Shown here: in pieces, positions 26,867 through 36,896 of the stretch | Position numbering within the stretch: the stretch's first letter is position 1 | Layout: every line of letters begins with the position of its first letter | Origin: Methylophilaceae bacterium | GTDB taxonomy: Bacteria; Pseudomonadota; Gammaproteobacteria; Burkholderiales; Methylophilaceae | Direction: 5' to 3' | Assembly (NCBI GenBank): GCA_027488395.1 | Contig: JAIYBT010000010.1 | Coordinates: 186,001-250,000 of the forward strand | DNA: 64,000 bases | The notes under the pieces: model-generated | Database searches by the model: none | What the model was told of the DNA's origin: nothing | What the model saw: only the letters and a program-made list of their open reading frames with translations | Made by a program: the position numbers and the translations under genes

Positions 26867-28045
26867 TCAGCTTGAAGTGCGCGTGAATTGTAGATGACTT
26901 GCGCGCACGTTGTCATCTCCAATCGACGGCTGCAGCGGCACCGTCACACTGATAATGGTGCCTTGACCACCCAGAGGACAGGTCATTAACAGCTCGCCTT
27001 GCATGGCCGCGGCTCGCTCTTGCATGCCTCTTAGCCCAAATGAATTGGGTTTGATTTTATCAGCGGGCGCGAGGCCAACGCCATTATCCGCGATGGTTAA
27101 TTGTAATTGCGACTCCAGCTGACGTAGTTCGACCCGTACTTGTGTTGCTTGGGCATACTTGGCAATGTTAGACAAGGCTTCTTGGCAAATGCGAAATAAC
27201 GCCATGGATTGATCAGAATCAACCGTTAGATCATCACAGTTAGTCGTGAAGGTGCTGGCAATGGCGAGTTGTTTTTTAAATTGATCCACCTGCCAAGCCA
27301 ATGCATCGACTAAGCCTAAATCTAGGATATTCGGGCGTAAATTGCCAGAAATGCGATGCACGGCATCAAAGGTTTGATCAATAATCGACTGCAGCATGGT
27401 GGTTTGTTCTAAGCTGACGGGAGCGCCAGCAGACACCTGTTGAATCATGGTGGATAAACCGAACTTCATGGCGGTTAAATTACCACCCAAATCATCATGA
27501 ATCTCGCGCGCAATGCTGACCCGCTCTTGCTCTTTGACTTGATTTAAATGCGCAGTCAATGCTTGTAGATCGCGCTTTGCTTGTTCTATTTCATGCTTTT
27601 CTTGTTTGCTTTGGGTGATGTTTAACATGATGCCATCCCACTGCACAGCGCCGTCAAGCAATTGCCGCACCGTGGCACGGATATTGACCCATTTCATGTC
27701 TTGCCAATCGGCAATCCAAATACGGCCCTCCCAATCCAGCCGCTTTAATTCACGCGCAGAGGCACTGAGTTTTTTTGTGAGTTGATTGACGGATTCGGAT
27801 TCCATGGCATCAAATAAACATGAAGAATTTGTCCTCAGTTTATTCGCTGAAATGCCTAACAAGGCCTCACAGCCCTCACTCAAATAAGTAAAGACCAATT
27901 GCGCATCGACGGTCATATGCATTTGAAATACTAAACCAGGGATACTCGATACGATGGCTGAAAAACGGCGTTCACTCTCATGGAGCGCGTCATTCATGCG
28001 ATTGGATTGCAATTCTGCGGAATTGGACAACACGGAATACCTCAA
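26867..28045 (-). CDS. NarX-type sensor histidine kinase with PAS domain
   Basis: This protein of about 392 residues has no obvious membrane segment. It has a PAS-like sensor region (about 25-145), a short coiled coil, a HisKA_3 dimerisation/phospho-acceptor domain (H183 in SIAREIHDDLGGNL) and a HATPase_c domain (NIAKYAQATQV, DNGVGLAP, GLRGMQERA). It should be a cytoplasmic sensor phosphorylating the adjacent NarL-type regulator. The start is uncertain: the longest form begins with TTG at 28045; ATG 27997 is an alternative. The PAS ligand is unknown. Confidence 0.88.
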   Translation of the reverse strand: MRYSVLSNSAELQSNRMNDALHESERRFSAIVSSIPGLVFQMHMTVDAQLVFTYLSEGCEALLGISANKLRTNSSCLFDAMESESVNQLTKKLSASARELKRLDWEGRIWIADWQDMKWVNIRATVRQLLDGAVQWDGIMLNITQSKQEKHEIEQAKRDLQALTAHLNQVKEQERVSIAREIHDDLGGNLTAMKFGLSTMIQQVSAGAPVSLEQTTMLQSIIDQTFDAVHRISGNLRPNILDLGLVDALAWQVDQFKKQLAIASTFTTNCDDLTVDSDQSMALFRICQEALSNIAKYAQATQVRVELRQLESQLQLTIADNGVGLAPADKIKPNSFGLRGMQERAAAMQGELLMTCPLGGQGTIISVTVPLQPSIGDDNVRASHLQFTRTSS

Positions 28046-28218
28046 TCATTTCTACCTGCTAAGCATAGCATGCGTAGGGTTGATTGACATACTACTGTCG
28101 CGGCCTGCAGCCTCGATCAGTCATGCAGTGCATCTGTGCAGTGTTGCACTACGTTTGAGAGGGTATTCGCTGAAAACCACCCATGTATGCGCGTGGCTAT
28201 CAGGGCATGCTTTGTGAA

Positions 28219-30090
28219 TTAAAGGGGTAGATCAGTTTCTGTGACGACGCGATTTTTACCTAGTTTTTTTGCGTGATACATGGCGCGATCCGCGCGTTGC
28301 AAGATGGTCGTCATGTCGTCGGCCTCTTTAAACAAGGCAACGCCAGCACTAAATGTAATCAACAGTTTTTCGTTATTGCCTAAAAAATAAGCTTTGGTCA
28401 ACTCGCGTTGCAAACGTGTCATTAAGCTCACCGCCGCTTGCAATGGTGTATTGGGTAACAAAATAACAAATTCTTCACCGCCTAACCGGGTCACAATGTC
28501 GGTGGGTCTCACTGTCCGTCTTACCACGGCAGTTAGGTGTTTGAGGGCATCATCGCCCACCACATGCCCATGATGATCATTGAGCAGTTTAAAGTTATCA
28601 ATATCCAATAATGCCACGCTCAATGGCTCACCTTGCCGATGAAAACGGGCAATTTCAGCCGCAAACGCTTCATCCATCCCACGACGATTCAGCACCCCTG
28701 TCAGCTGATCCACCCGCACCAATTCGCTCACTTGCATCAGTTCTTCTTGTAAAGAGTCTATGCGTTGCTGTGTCAATTGTGCTTGCGCTTGCTCAGCTAA
28801 TAACGCGTCTCTAGACCGTACAATATCGGCCTGCATGGAAGAGGTTTCGCGCATCAATTGTTCGACCAATTGATTGATCTTCATTAAATCATCCGTCTCA
28901 GCCAGCTGTTGTGCATACGTTTCAATGTTGTTGCCATATTGATCACTGGCTTCACCCATGTATTTAAGTCGATCGATAAAGGTGCCCACCATACTTTTAA
29001 ACGAATGTTTAGCTTCATTCAGGCTGTGTTTTAACAAGCCTTGCTTGTAAATGACTTCTTTTAAACTTTTTTCGGCCGCCTTAAGTTTTTGACGGTCCAG
29101 TGGGCCACTGATCATGGTTTGCACGGCATACACCTGCCCCGATAACCAAGCATCCTCCGTCACCAACTCACCCACATTACTAAGCAATAAATGTAATAAA
29201 TCAATCACATCTGCACGTACATCATCCTCATTAGCACCGATCATTTCCACTTTTAACAATAGGGCTTTTAAATCTTTGGCTAACGCTTCCCACTCTTTCA
29301 GTTTTTTTGATCGTTCGGCCCCCGCCAACAATGTGTTGGCTTCTTTTTGTAACGTAGGATAGCCATGTAAGCGCGGAATCAAGCCCAGATGTAAGGTCTG
29401 TTTGAGGATGGTTTGCAATACGCTTAGTGCTTGTTGCACATGCGGTTGTGCGATGTGTTGCGACAACCCTGCCTCAGCGTCCCCTTGCATGCTTGATAAC
29501 TGCAAGGGATCAATCGCTTGATTTGCAATTAACGTTGTCATTGTGGCCTCTGTCGTTGAGGTCTCAATGGTCGATGCCATATCCACATCGTCACGTAATT
29601 CAACCGTATTACTGGCGGTGGAAAGCCATTGATTGGCCATTGATACTAATTTTTCGGGTAAAAGCGGATCTTGGCCAAAGTTGATGAGTACCCGTTCCAT
29701 CAACGCACGCTTTTTTTGGCTATCTAAGCCGCTTCTGCGTTCATCCCAGCCTTGTAATAGGATACGGATTGTTTTGGGCCACAGCTCGGAATGGGTGGCT
29801 GATTGCTCCATGGCGTCCGATAGTAACTCCACTAACCCTTGTTGCGGTTGGTCTTTCAGCTTTTTGTCCCAACGGTTGATCCAATTGAGTTTGGTGCTGG
29901 TGTCATGCGGTAATTGTTTGAGCGTTTTACGTATCGTAGATGCACCACTGTCTTGCGCAGGCAGGCCGGAAATCTCGTGGTAAATCTCCATGTAGTGATC
30001 GGGTGTCGGTTCAACCCGACGAATTGCCATCTGCTTGATGGTTTCCCGTGCGATATCGGAAGCCGTCATCGATTTTAATGATTGAGACAT
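28219..30090 (-). CDS. Diguanylate cyclase with long N-terminal helical region
   Basis: This 623-residue protein has a C-terminal GGDEF domain: DQLTGVLNRRGMDEAF, then RLGGEEF at the active site. RPTD placed five residues before GGEEF is a canonical inhibitory I-site, so product inhibition by c-di-GMP is expected. No EAL, REC or transmembrane segment is seen. The N-terminal ~430 residues are mostly helical, starting with a conserved-looking block (ETIKQMAIRRVEPTPDHYME) and ending in a coiled coil before GGDEF. The signal sensed is unknown. It is separated from the kinase gene by 173 nt in which I see no defined feature. Confidence 0.88.
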   Translation of the reverse strand: MSQSLKSMTASDIARETIKQMAIRRVEPTPDHYMEIYHEISGLPAQDSGASTIRKTLKQLPHDTSTKLNWINRWDKKLKDQPQQGLVELLSDAMEQSATHSELWPKTIRILLQGWDERRSGLDSQKKRALMERVLINFGQDPLLPEKLVSMANQWLSTASNTVELRDDVDMASTIETSTTEATMTTLIANQAIDPLQLSSMQGDAEAGLSQHIAQPHVQQALSVLQTILKQTLHLGLIPRLHGYPTLQKEANTLLAGAERSKKLKEWEALAKDLKALLLKVEMIGANEDDVRADVIDLLHLLLSNVGELVTEDAWLSGQVYAVQTMISGPLDRQKLKAAEKSLKEVIYKQGLLKHSLNEAKHSFKSMVGTFIDRLKYMGEASDQYGNNIETYAQQLAETDDLMKINQLVEQLMRETSSMQADIVRSRDALLAEQAQAQLTQQRIDSLQEELMQVSELVRVDQLTGVLNRRGMDEAFAAEIARFHRQGEPLSVALLDIDNFKLLNDHHGHVVGDDALKHLTAVVRRTVRPTDIVTRLGGEEFVILLPNTPLQAAVSLMTRLQRELTKAYFLGNNEKLLITFSAGVALFKEADDMTTILQRADRAMYHAKKLGKNRVVTETDLPL

Positions 30091-30251
30091 TTAGTTGAAA
30101 CCCATCCGCAGTCGTTAAGCTTCTATTATGCTCAGAAGCAGATGACCAATAAGCGGATAAAAGAAGGTGAAATCATGGGTTGTTTCAGTACACAATGAAA
30201 ATCCCCTAAAATCTGCCAGCAAATGCAATGTTTTAGGCTACAATAGCGCGT

Positions 30252-30343
30252 GCGGGCCTCCCCGCATTGCAAGGTAGCCAACCTGGTCAGGTGCGGAAGC
30301 AAGCAGCCACAACTATTAAGCAAGTGCCGGGGGTTGGGCTCGC
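30252..30343 (+). ncRNA. ffs: Signal recognition particle 4.5S RNA
   Basis: The conserved SRP domain IV loop GGTCAGGTGCGGAAGCAAGC and the following CAGCCA span 30285-30309. The strand partner AAGTGCCGGG follows, and the ends GCGGGCCT (30252-30259) and GGGCTCGC (30336-30343) pair with two G-U wobbles. The size is normal for bacterial 4.5S RNA, which binds Ffh for co-translational membrane targeting. A -10 box TACAAT lies at 30239-30244. A location directly before dnaX is common in Proteobacteria. Confidence 0.93.
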
Positions 30344-30472
30344 ACCTTCAATTTCTTCGATATGCATTCAACGATTTCGACCTTTTGTTTTGTTTCCTAC
30401 GCAGCCTAAATTTAAGCTAAAGTAATGTTTTAGGTTAACCGCTCATATGGCGCAGATTGTTTAGAGTTTTTT

Positions 30473-32224
30473 ATGTCCTATCAAGTATTGGCTCGTAAAT
30501 GGCGCCCCAAAACCTTTAGCCAATTGGTCGGCCAAGACCATGTTGTGCAAGCCCTCAGCAACGCATTGACCCAACAACGGTTGCACCATGCTTATTTATT
30601 TACAGGCACGCGTGGTGTTGGTAAAACGACACTTTCACGCATTTTAGCCAAATCACTCAACTGCGTGACAGGCATTACAGCAGAACCCTGTGGCCAATGT
30701 GAAGCATGTTTAGCCATCGATATTGGTCGCTATGTGGATTACATTGAGATGGATGCGGCCTCCAATCGTGGCATCGCCGACATGATCAGCTTGCTTGAAC
30801 AAGCGATTTACGCACCCTCTTCTGGTCGATTTAAAGTGTATATGATTGACGAAGTCCATATGCTGACCAAAGAAGCGTTTAATGCGATGCTGAAAACACT
30901 GGAAGAACCGCCAGCGCATATCAAATTTATTTTGGCAACGACCGACCCGCAAAAAGTCCCCGTCACCATTCTGTCACGGTGTTTACAATTTAACCTACGG
31001 CAAATGGCCAGCAGCACCATTACTAGCCATTTACAAGCCGTGCTCACAGAAGAGCATATTCCGTATCAGCCCGCAGCCTTGCAATTGATTGCGCGCGCAG
31101 CCAGCGGCAGCATGCGCGATGCGCTGTCGCTCACCGATCAAGCCATTGCGTATGGCAACCAATCGGTTCAAGAAACAGATGTGCGCAGCATGTTGGGGGC
31201 GATTGATCAAAGTTATTTATTTGAGCTGGTACAGGCCTTGGTGGCCAATGATGCCTCAACACTGATCAACATCGCAGAAACAATGGAAGCGCGCAGTATA
31301 GGCTTTGCAGCGGCTTTAAATGATTTAGCCGCGTTGTTGCATCAATTAGCCATCACACAATATCAGCCTGATGTGATCGCAGACGATCATCCAGACCGAG
31401 ATACGTTATTGCAGTTATCGTCACAGATGCAAGCAGACACCCTGCAACTGTATTACCAAATTTGTATACTAGGCCACCGAGACATTGGCTTAGCACCGGA
31501 TGAATACGCTGGGTTTACCATGACCTTATTACGTATGTTGGCCTTTCGTCCAGATGCGATGACCCCAGTGGGCGGTTCTACTGCAGGTGGCCATCGAACT
31601 GAAACACCCGCGAGCCAACAACAAGTCACTGCTTCACGCGCACCCACGGCATCCGCATCAGTTGCTCACGTACCAATCACGGCGAGCATCAACGCCAATG
31701 ATGCAACACCGCAAGCGCTGCCTGAAGCATTTTTGCATCCTGCGCCTCAAGTCACTGCGGAAGCTGTTGAATCGGGCGCATTGGCGACCAATGCAGATAC
31801 TCACTTCATGCAGCAAGCACCAAGCTTGGCTCCATCAACAAAAAAGTTCGATGGTAATTGGCGTGATTTAGTTGAAAATCAACTAAAACTTGGCTTGGCG
31901 CGGGCACTCGCGCAACATTGTGAGTGCATTGATTATGATGAAGACCATTTGACTTTGCGCGTGAGCCCAACGCATAAACATTTGGCCAGTCATAATTATT
32001 TAGAAAAACTCAATAGCGCACTCAATGCACATTTTGGTCGACGCATCAGCCTCAAACTACAGGTGGATGAAGAGGCCAATACACCCGCCAAACAACAAGC
32101 GGTCGAAAAAGCAGAACTGCAAGATTTAGCGACACAAGCCATTATGCAGGACCGCTTTGTCCAAGGGTTAATGCAAGAAATGGGCGCGACCATCGTGCCT
32201 AACTCGATCAAACCCCTACATTAA
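30473..32224 (+). CDS. dnaX: DNA polymerase III subunits tau and (by frameshift) gamma
   Basis: This 583-residue clamp-loader ATPase shows FTGTRGVGKTTLSRILAK (Walker A), a zinc module (CGQCEACLAI), DEVHMLTKEAF (Walker B), ATTDPQK and a sensor SRC box (LSRCLQF). A Pro/Ala/Thr-rich linker (about 365-455) separates the ATPase core from a C-terminal tau domain (from about 463) expected to bind the polymerase alpha subunit. A frameshift heptamer at codons 457-458 would give a gamma product of 461 residues. It is followed by ybaB and recR, the standard dnaX-ybaB-recR unit. Confidence 0.95.
   Translation: MSYQVLARKWRPKTFSQLVGQDHVVQALSNALTQQRLHHAYLFTGTRGVGKTTLSRILAKSLNCVTGITAEPCGQCEACLAIDIGRYVDYIEMDAASNRGIADMISLLEQAIYAPSSGRFKVYMIDEVHMLTKEAFNAMLKTLEEPPAHIKFILATTDPQKVPVTILSRCLQFNLRQMASSTITSHLQAVLTEEHIPYQPAALQLIARAASGSMRDALSLTDQAIAYGNQSVQETDVRSMLGAIDQSYLFELVQALVANDASTLINIAETMEARSIGFAAALNDLAALLHQLAITQYQPDVIADDHPDRDTLLQLSSQMQADTLQLYYQICILGHRDIGLAPDEYAGFTMTLLRMLAFRPDAMTPVGGSTAGGHRTETPASQQQVTASRAPTASASVAHVPITASINANDATPQALPEAFLHPAPQVTAEAVESGALATNADTHFMQQAPSLAPSTKKFDGNWRDLVENQLKLGLARALAQHCECIDYDEDHLTLRVSPTHKHLASHNYLEKLNSALNAHFGRRISLKLQVDEEANTPAKQQAVEKAELQDLATQAIMQDRFVQGLMQEMGATIVPNSIKPLH
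31840..31887 (+). promoter_or_regulatory. Candidate programmed -1 frameshift signal in dnaX
   Basis: The heptamer A AAA AAG occupies 31840-31846 with AAA AAG as zero-frame codons 457-458, the same heptamer and phase as E. coli dnaX. In the -1 frame, three codons (GTT CGA TGG) precede TAA at 31855-31857. A perfect 9-bp stem TTTAGTTGA/TCAACTAAA (31867-31875, 31879-31887) follows 20 nt after the heptamer, farther away than in E. coli. The site lies at the border between linker and tau domain. Confidence 0.75.
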
Positions 32225-32268
32225 ATACATTAACCACGAATCACACACAACGTAAAGGAGCACATAGG

Positions 32269-32574
32269 ATGAAAGGTGGCATGGGTAATATGATGAAACA
32301 AGCCCAAATGATGCAAGCCAATATGCAAAAGGCGCAAGCAGAATTAGCGGCAACAGAAGTTGAGGGCAGTGCCAGTAATGGTTTGGTCAAAATCACCACC
32401 ACGTGTAACCACGATATCAAACGGGTGCAGATTGATGACAGCGTGATGGACGATAAAGAAACCTTAGAAGATTTACTACTGATTGCGCTGAAAGATGCGA
32501 AAGCCAAGGCAGAAGCCACGGCCTCTGCAAGAATGAGTGGTTTAGTCCCCGCTGGCTTTAAGCTGCCCTTTTAA
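32269..32574 (+). CDS. ybaB: YbaB/EbfC family nucleoid-associated protein
   Basis: This 101-residue protein has a Met/Gln-rich N-terminal helix (MGNMMKQAQMMQANMQKAQ) and the DUF149 core, including EGSASNGLVKITTTCNHDIK and LEDLLLIALKDAKAKAE. YbaB dimers bind DNA; the link to dnaX and recR is conserved but its meaning is unsettled. AAAGGAG lies just upstream of ATG 32269. Confidence 0.93.
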   Translation: MKGGMGNMMKQAQMMQANMQKAQAELAATEVEGSASNGLVKITTTCNHDIKRVQIDDSVMDDKETLEDLLLIALKDAKAKAEATASARMSGLVPAGFKLPF

Positions 32575-32592
32575 GCTGAAAGCGTCACGCCT

Positions 32593-33192
32593 TTGAACGC
32601 CCCGCCAGTACTAGAACAACTGATCCAAAGCCTGCGCTGTTTGCCAGGCGTTGGACCGAAATCATCGATGCGGATGGCTTATCATTTATTGCAACGCGAT
32701 CGAAAAGGGGCACAATTGTTGGCAACCAGCTTACAACAAGCACTGGATCAACTCGCCCATTGTGATTTTTGTAATAACTTTAGCGAACATCCAGTGTGTG
32801 CGCTGTGTTTAGATCAACAACGCGATGCCAGCAGTTTGTGTGTGGTGGAAATGCCTACAGATCTTGTGATGTTGGAACATACCCGCAGTTACGACGGACA
32901 ATATTTTGTCTTGATGGGTAAATTGTCACCAATGGATGGCATTGGTCCTAAAGATATTCATTTAGATAAATTACTGAAGCGGGCCCAAGATGGGGTTGTG
33001 AAAGAAGTGATCATTGCAACCAATTTCACCTCAGAAGGCGAAGCGACTGCACATTATATTGGGCAGATGCTTAAATCACGTGGCGTAACCGTGAGTCGTA
33101 TTGCACGGGGTTTACCCATGGGTGGTGAGATAGAATATGTCGATAGCGGCACCCTTTCAACCGCATTACTTGAGCGTAAATCAATCAGTTAA
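32593..33192 (+). CDS. recR: Recombination mediator RecR
   Basis: This 199-residue protein has a helix-hairpin-helix ([20 protein letters not shown]), a four-cysteine zinc finger ([16 protein letters not shown]) and a Toprim domain ([19 protein letters not shown]). It works with RecF/RecO to load RecA at gaps. The only start giving a full-length protein is TTG at 32593, with no clear Shine-Dalgarno, 18 nt after ybaB, so translation may depend on coupling. Confidence 0.94.
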   Translation: MNAPPVLEQLIQSLRCLPGVGPKSSMRMAYHLLQRDRKGAQLLATSLQQALDQLAHCDFCNNFSEHPVCALCLDQQRDASSLCVVEMPTDLVMLEHTRSYDGQYFVLMGKLSPMDGIGPKDIHLDKLLKRAQDGVVKEVIIATNFTSEGEATAHYIGQMLKSRGVTVSRIARGLPMGGEIEYVDSGTLSTALLERKSIS

Positions 33193-33255
33193 AACAACAC
33201 CTTAGATCATATTAATCATCACGTTTATCAATATTTACGACCCTGTGCATTTAGA

Positions 33256-33954
33256 TTAAAAGTTGAATCGGATTGTTGTTGATAGCACATGGTTGTCGCG
33301 ATCCACGGTTTGACCATTGATAAACTGATTCAAATAGCCAACATCCATATTGATGGCTTGATCCACTTTCCAGTTCACCCCTAAAAATAAACGGTTTTGA
33401 TCAAAGCCGCGGGCGACCCCCCACTCGGTGGGATTTAAATTGATGAAAAGCTCATCAAACACGACCCAAGATAACTTGGCATGCAGTAACGAGGGCATGG
33501 TGGCACGGAGCATCTGACGTAAACGATGGCCTATCTCATCATTGCCTTCACGTCGTCGTTGTTCAAACCGCGTACGACTGACCAATGTGATGGCTTCAAT
33601 TGCATCAAATTGATATTGCAATTGCTCCCAAAGTCGATTTTCACGAAACGCTGACTGTCCATCTGGATGGCTAATCACGGTATCGTAGCCTAGCCAAACA
33701 CTGGTGTTGGGGTTCACGCGATAAAATATTGAAGGTCGCACAATCAACTGATCAAAACGTTGCCCTTCTTCGCGCCAACGTGGATGCAAATCCATACTCC
33801 AAAAGCTATTCGCGATAGGCAATGCGCCCTGACTATACACACTCAACCAGAAGCGTCCGTCTTCCTCTGTATCCGCGCGCGCGGCTGGGAGAATACAGGC
33901 AATAAGCAATGCACTGATTAAAAGGTGTGTGCGTAGTTGAAGTTGAAGATGCAT
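33256..33954 (-). CDS. DUF2490 outer-membrane beta-barrel protein
   Basis: This 232-residue protein has a signal peptide (through about ARA, residue 27), then alternating strands with WLSVYSQGAL, DLHPRWREEGQRFDQLIVRPS and FDELFINLN. It ends in Phe (STTIRFNF), the usual signature of a BAM-assembled barrel. DUF2490 proteins are uncharacterised. It converges on recR and is separated from gph by 109 nt without a recognisable element. Confidence 0.8.
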   Translation of the reverse strand: MHLQLQLRTHLLISALLIACILPAARADTEEDGRFWLSVYSQGALPIANSFWSMDLHPRWREEGQRFDQLIVRPSIFYRVNPNTSVWLGYDTVISHPDGQSAFRENRLWEQLQYQFDAIEAITLVSRTRFEQRRREGNDEIGHRLRQMLRATMPSLLHAKLSWVVFDELFINLNPTEWGVARGFDQNRLFLGVNWKVDQAINMDVGYLNQFINGQTVDRDNHVLSTTIRFNF

Positions 33955-34063
33955 GCGTAATTGGAACTATCAATGAAGTAACAACGAATTAGAAACACCT
34001 GTGCAATGACAACTGACAGCAACCAATATGCAAAAGCCAATGGGTCTGTTTTTGATTAACACG

Positions 34064-34723
34064 TTAAAGATCTGTCATCAATGTCAGCACCTCAAGTGGT
34101 GTTTCAATCATGCCATCGGCGCCCCATGTTTCAGGCTGATCAGCAGCGCCTAAATAGCCAAACAAAGCCACTAAAGTGCGCATGCCAGCAGCGCGTCCTG
34201 CTTGTATATCGCGCTCGGCATCACCGATGTATAACACGTGTTTTGGTGCAATCTGCATACGCTCGCACGCCATGAATAATGTTTGCGGCGACGGTTTTGG
34301 TTGCGGTGCGTCATCGCCACTAATGACACAAGCAGCTCGTTGCGCTAAGTGAAGTGCGTCAACAATGGGGGTTGTAAAGCGACGCGGTTTATTGGTGACG
34401 ATGCCCCATGCAATATGATTGGCTTCCAAGCTGGTAAGTAAAGCGGACATTCCATCAAACAACTGTGGTTGACGTGTCAGCACTTGGTCATAGCAAGCCA
34501 GATATTCGTCACGCATCACATTAAAATTGGCATCATCAGGCTTTAGGGCAAAGCCAATCTCCAGCAAGCCACGGGAGCCATGCGATGCATAGGGACGGAT
34601 GACCGAGTCCGGCAAAGGCGCTAAACCATGTTGCGCACGTTGTAGGTTAAGGGCATACCCTAAATCAGGCGCGGTATCCACTAAGGTACCATCGAGGTCA
34701 AATAAAACAGCTTGTATCGACAT
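34064..34723 (-). CDS. gph: Phosphoglycolate phosphatase (HAD superfamily)
   Basis: This 219-residue HAD phosphatase has the nucleophile motif VLFDLDGTLVDTAPDL, a cap domain, VTNKPRRF (motif II/III region with Lys) and YIGDAERDIQAGRAAGM (motif IV acids). Gph removes 2-phosphoglycolate arising from DNA 3'-end repair. It follows ubiG closely (25 nt), as in many Betaproteobacteria. A second HAD phosphatase is encoded at 54230. Confidence 0.88.
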   Translation of the reverse strand: MSIQAVLFDLDGTLVDTAPDLGYALNLQRAQHGLAPLPDSVIRPYASHGSRGLLEIGFALKPDDANFNVMRDEYLACYDQVLTRQPQLFDGMSALLTSLEANHIAWGIVTNKPRRFTTPIVDALHLAQRAACVISGDDAPQPKPSPQTLFMACERMQIAPKHVLYIGDAERDIQAGRAAGMRTLVALFGYLGAADQPETWGADGMIETPLEVLTLMTDL

Positions 34724-34748
34724 AAAAAATAGTCAGAAAAATGAACGC

Positions 34749-35447
34749 TTAAGCTTGCTTAATGCAATGCACCATGTAATTCACACTGGTATCAGGCGTC
34801 AGTGCGTATTGTTTAGAAAATGGATGATAACTGAGCCCAGTTTGATGTTGTAACTCAAGGCCACTCAAACGTATCCAACGGGCCAGTTCAGAAGGCTTAA
34901 TAAACTTGCTGTAGTCGTGCGTCCCTTTGGGCAATAAATTTAATATATATTCTGCGCCAATCACTGCCATTAAATAGGCCTTGGGATTACGATTGAGGGT
35001 AGAGAAAAAGACATGCCCGCCCGGCTTGACTAACTGCGCACAGGCGCTGACCACACTGGCTGGATCAGGCACATGTTCTAGCATCTCCATACAAGTCACC
35101 ACATCGAATTGACCCGCATGTTGTTCGGCCAAACGTTCAACCGCAATACACTGATAATCAATATTGACACCCGTTTCTAAGGCATGCAATTGAGCAACCT
35201 GTAATGATTTTTCAGCCAAATCAATACCCGTCACCTGAGCGCCACGTAATGCCATCGATTCACTCAGTATGCCGCCACCACAACCGACATCTAATACGCG
35301 CTTTGAGGTTAAAGCGGCGCGATGATCAATATAATGCAAGCGTAATGGATTGAGTTGGTGTAATGGTTTAAACACCCCTAGCAAATCCCACCATTGATGC
35401 GCTAAATCGGCAAACTTATTGACTTCTGCCGCTTCTACATTGGCCAT
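34749..35447 (-). CDS. ubiG: Ubiquinone biosynthesis O-methyltransferase
   Basis: This 232-residue SAM methyltransferase starts with [21 protein letters not shown]-like UbiG sequence and has motif [28 protein letters not shown] and [13 protein letters not shown]. It carries out both O-methylations of the ubiquinone ring. It lies in a minus-strand run mtaD-like, ubiG, gph with short gaps, probably one transcript. Confidence 0.95.
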   Translation of the reverse strand: MANVEAAEVNKFADLAHQWWDLLGVFKPLHQLNPLRLHYIDHRAALTSKRVLDVGCGGGILSESMALRGAQVTGIDLAEKSLQVAQLHALETGVNIDYQCIAVERLAEQHAGQFDVVTCMEMLEHVPDPASVVSACAQLVKPGGHVFFSTLNRNPKAYLMAVIGAEYILNLLPKGTHDYSKFIKPSELARWIRLSGLELQHQTGLSYHPFSKQYALTPDTSVNYMVHCIKQA

Positions 35448-35481
35448 AACTATCCTTCAAAAGAAATGATGATTCGGTAAA

Positions 35482-36828
35482 TCAATGCGCTGTATGACGC
35501 GCAGATTGAATTTTTAGTTGCCATTGCTGTGCAATAGCAAAGAGTTCTTCCGTTGCGATCTGAGTGAAATGCGCCAAACCAGCAGCAGTCCGTTGATATT
35601 GCAACGTACCGTTTACCCAGGTATGCGTCACATGTTCACGCCCAGCCACATAAACTAAGTGTGAAATTGGATCAAAGCATGGTAAATGGTCCAGTGCATC
35701 TAAGCGTACCGCGACCATGTCCGCTTGTTTACCCACCGCCAAGCTACCAATACGCGCTTGTAAGCCCAATGCATGTGCCCCATGAATAGTTGCCATTTGT
35801 AGGGCTTGATAAGCTGGTAACGAGGCAGCGTTTTGATCTTTCACCTTTGCCAACAATGCACTGGTACGCATTTCTTGCCATAGGTCTAAACGATTATTAC
35901 TTGCAGAACCATCTGTACCTAAGCCTACATTGACCCCCGCGCGCATGGCCGCTGCAATTGGCGCAATCCCACTGGCAAGTTTTAAATTAGAGCTCGGACA
36001 ATGTGCAATATGTGCGCCTTGCGTTGCCAACAATGTAAGCTCTGCAGGTTCTAAATGCACGCCATGCGCTAATACCGTGTTAGGACCAATTGCCCCTAAT
36101 GCATGTAAACGTGCCAGTGGGCGCACACCATATTGAGTAAGACTTTGCGTAATTTCGGCTTCCGTTTCATGTAAATGTGTGTGTATCCCAAGATTTAACT
36201 GCTCGGCATAGGTGAGTAGCTGTTCAAATGATTTATCACTGACGGTATAGGGCGCATGCGGCGCAAAAGAAAAAGAGAGCAATGGCTCATGCTTGTACGC
36301 ATCTCTGGCTTGGGTGCCCAAGCGAATATATGTCATGGCATCTGCAGCGTATTGGGTCGCAAACTCCATCACCACCAAGCCAATATGCGCGCGCATGCCC
36401 ATACGTAACACTGCATCCATGGTGGATTGCGGAAAAAAATACATGTCATTGAAGGTTGTCACCCCGCCACTCAGCATTTCAGCACAGGCGAGCAAACTAC
36501 CATCATGAACAAACGTAGGCGAAACCCACTGTTTTTCTGCAGGCCAAATATGTTGATTCAGCCAGGGCATTAATGCATAGTCATCTGCATACCCTTTCAA
36601 AAGCGTCATACTGGTGTGGGCGTGCAAATTGATCAAACCTGGCAACAGCACATGTTGTTGACAATCCACCACAGGCCAATCAGAAAACGCTGCAGGTAGC
36701 GCTGATTGACTAAAAATCCCTACTATATTATCTGCTTCAATAACCAAGGCTGCATGTTCGAGCAGAGTATCGGCGCCTTCCATAGGAATAAGCCACCGTG
36801 CTTTAATCACAAAATGTTCGCTATTCAT
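35482..36828 (-). CDS. Amidohydrolase, MTA/S-adenosylhomocysteine deaminase-like (TRZ/ATZ family)
   Basis: This 448-residue metallo-dependent hydrolase shows GLINLHAHTSMTLLKGYADD (metal His pair), HTHLHETEAEI, LAHGVHLEPAEL, CPSSNLKLASGIAP and GLGTDGSASNNRLDL (metal Asp). This set fits the methylthioadenosine/S-adenosylhomocysteine/5'-deoxyadenosine deaminase group. Location just upstream of a SAM-dependent methyltransferase (ubiG), whose by-product is S-adenosylhomocysteine, supports that call but does not prove it. ATG 36828 is preferred to the TTG two codons earlier. Confidence 0.82.
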   Translation of the reverse strand: MNSEHFVIKARWLIPMEGADTLLEHAALVIEADNIVGIFSQSALPAAFSDWPVVDCQQHVLLPGLINLHAHTSMTLLKGYADDYALMPWLNQHIWPAEKQWVSPTFVHDGSLLACAEMLSGGVTTFNDMYFFPQSTMDAVLRMGMRAHIGLVVMEFATQYAADAMTYIRLGTQARDAYKHEPLLSFSFAPHAPYTVSDKSFEQLLTYAEQLNLGIHTHLHETEAEITQSLTQYGVRPLARLHALGAIGPNTVLAHGVHLEPAELTLLATQGAHIAHCPSSNLKLASGIAPIAAAMRAGVNVGLGTDGSASNNRLDLWQEMRTSALLAKVKDQNAASLPAYQALQMATIHGAHALGLQARIGSLAVGKQADMVAVRLDALDHLPCFDPISHLVYVAGREHVTHTWVNGTLQYQRTAAGLAHFTQIATEELFAIAQQWQLKIQSARHTAH

Positions 36829-36896
36829 TCTCAAATTATACCCGAGCCTATCTAAACATCATGCAAGCCAAGCCAACAAGCATCGGCATTGCCCAT

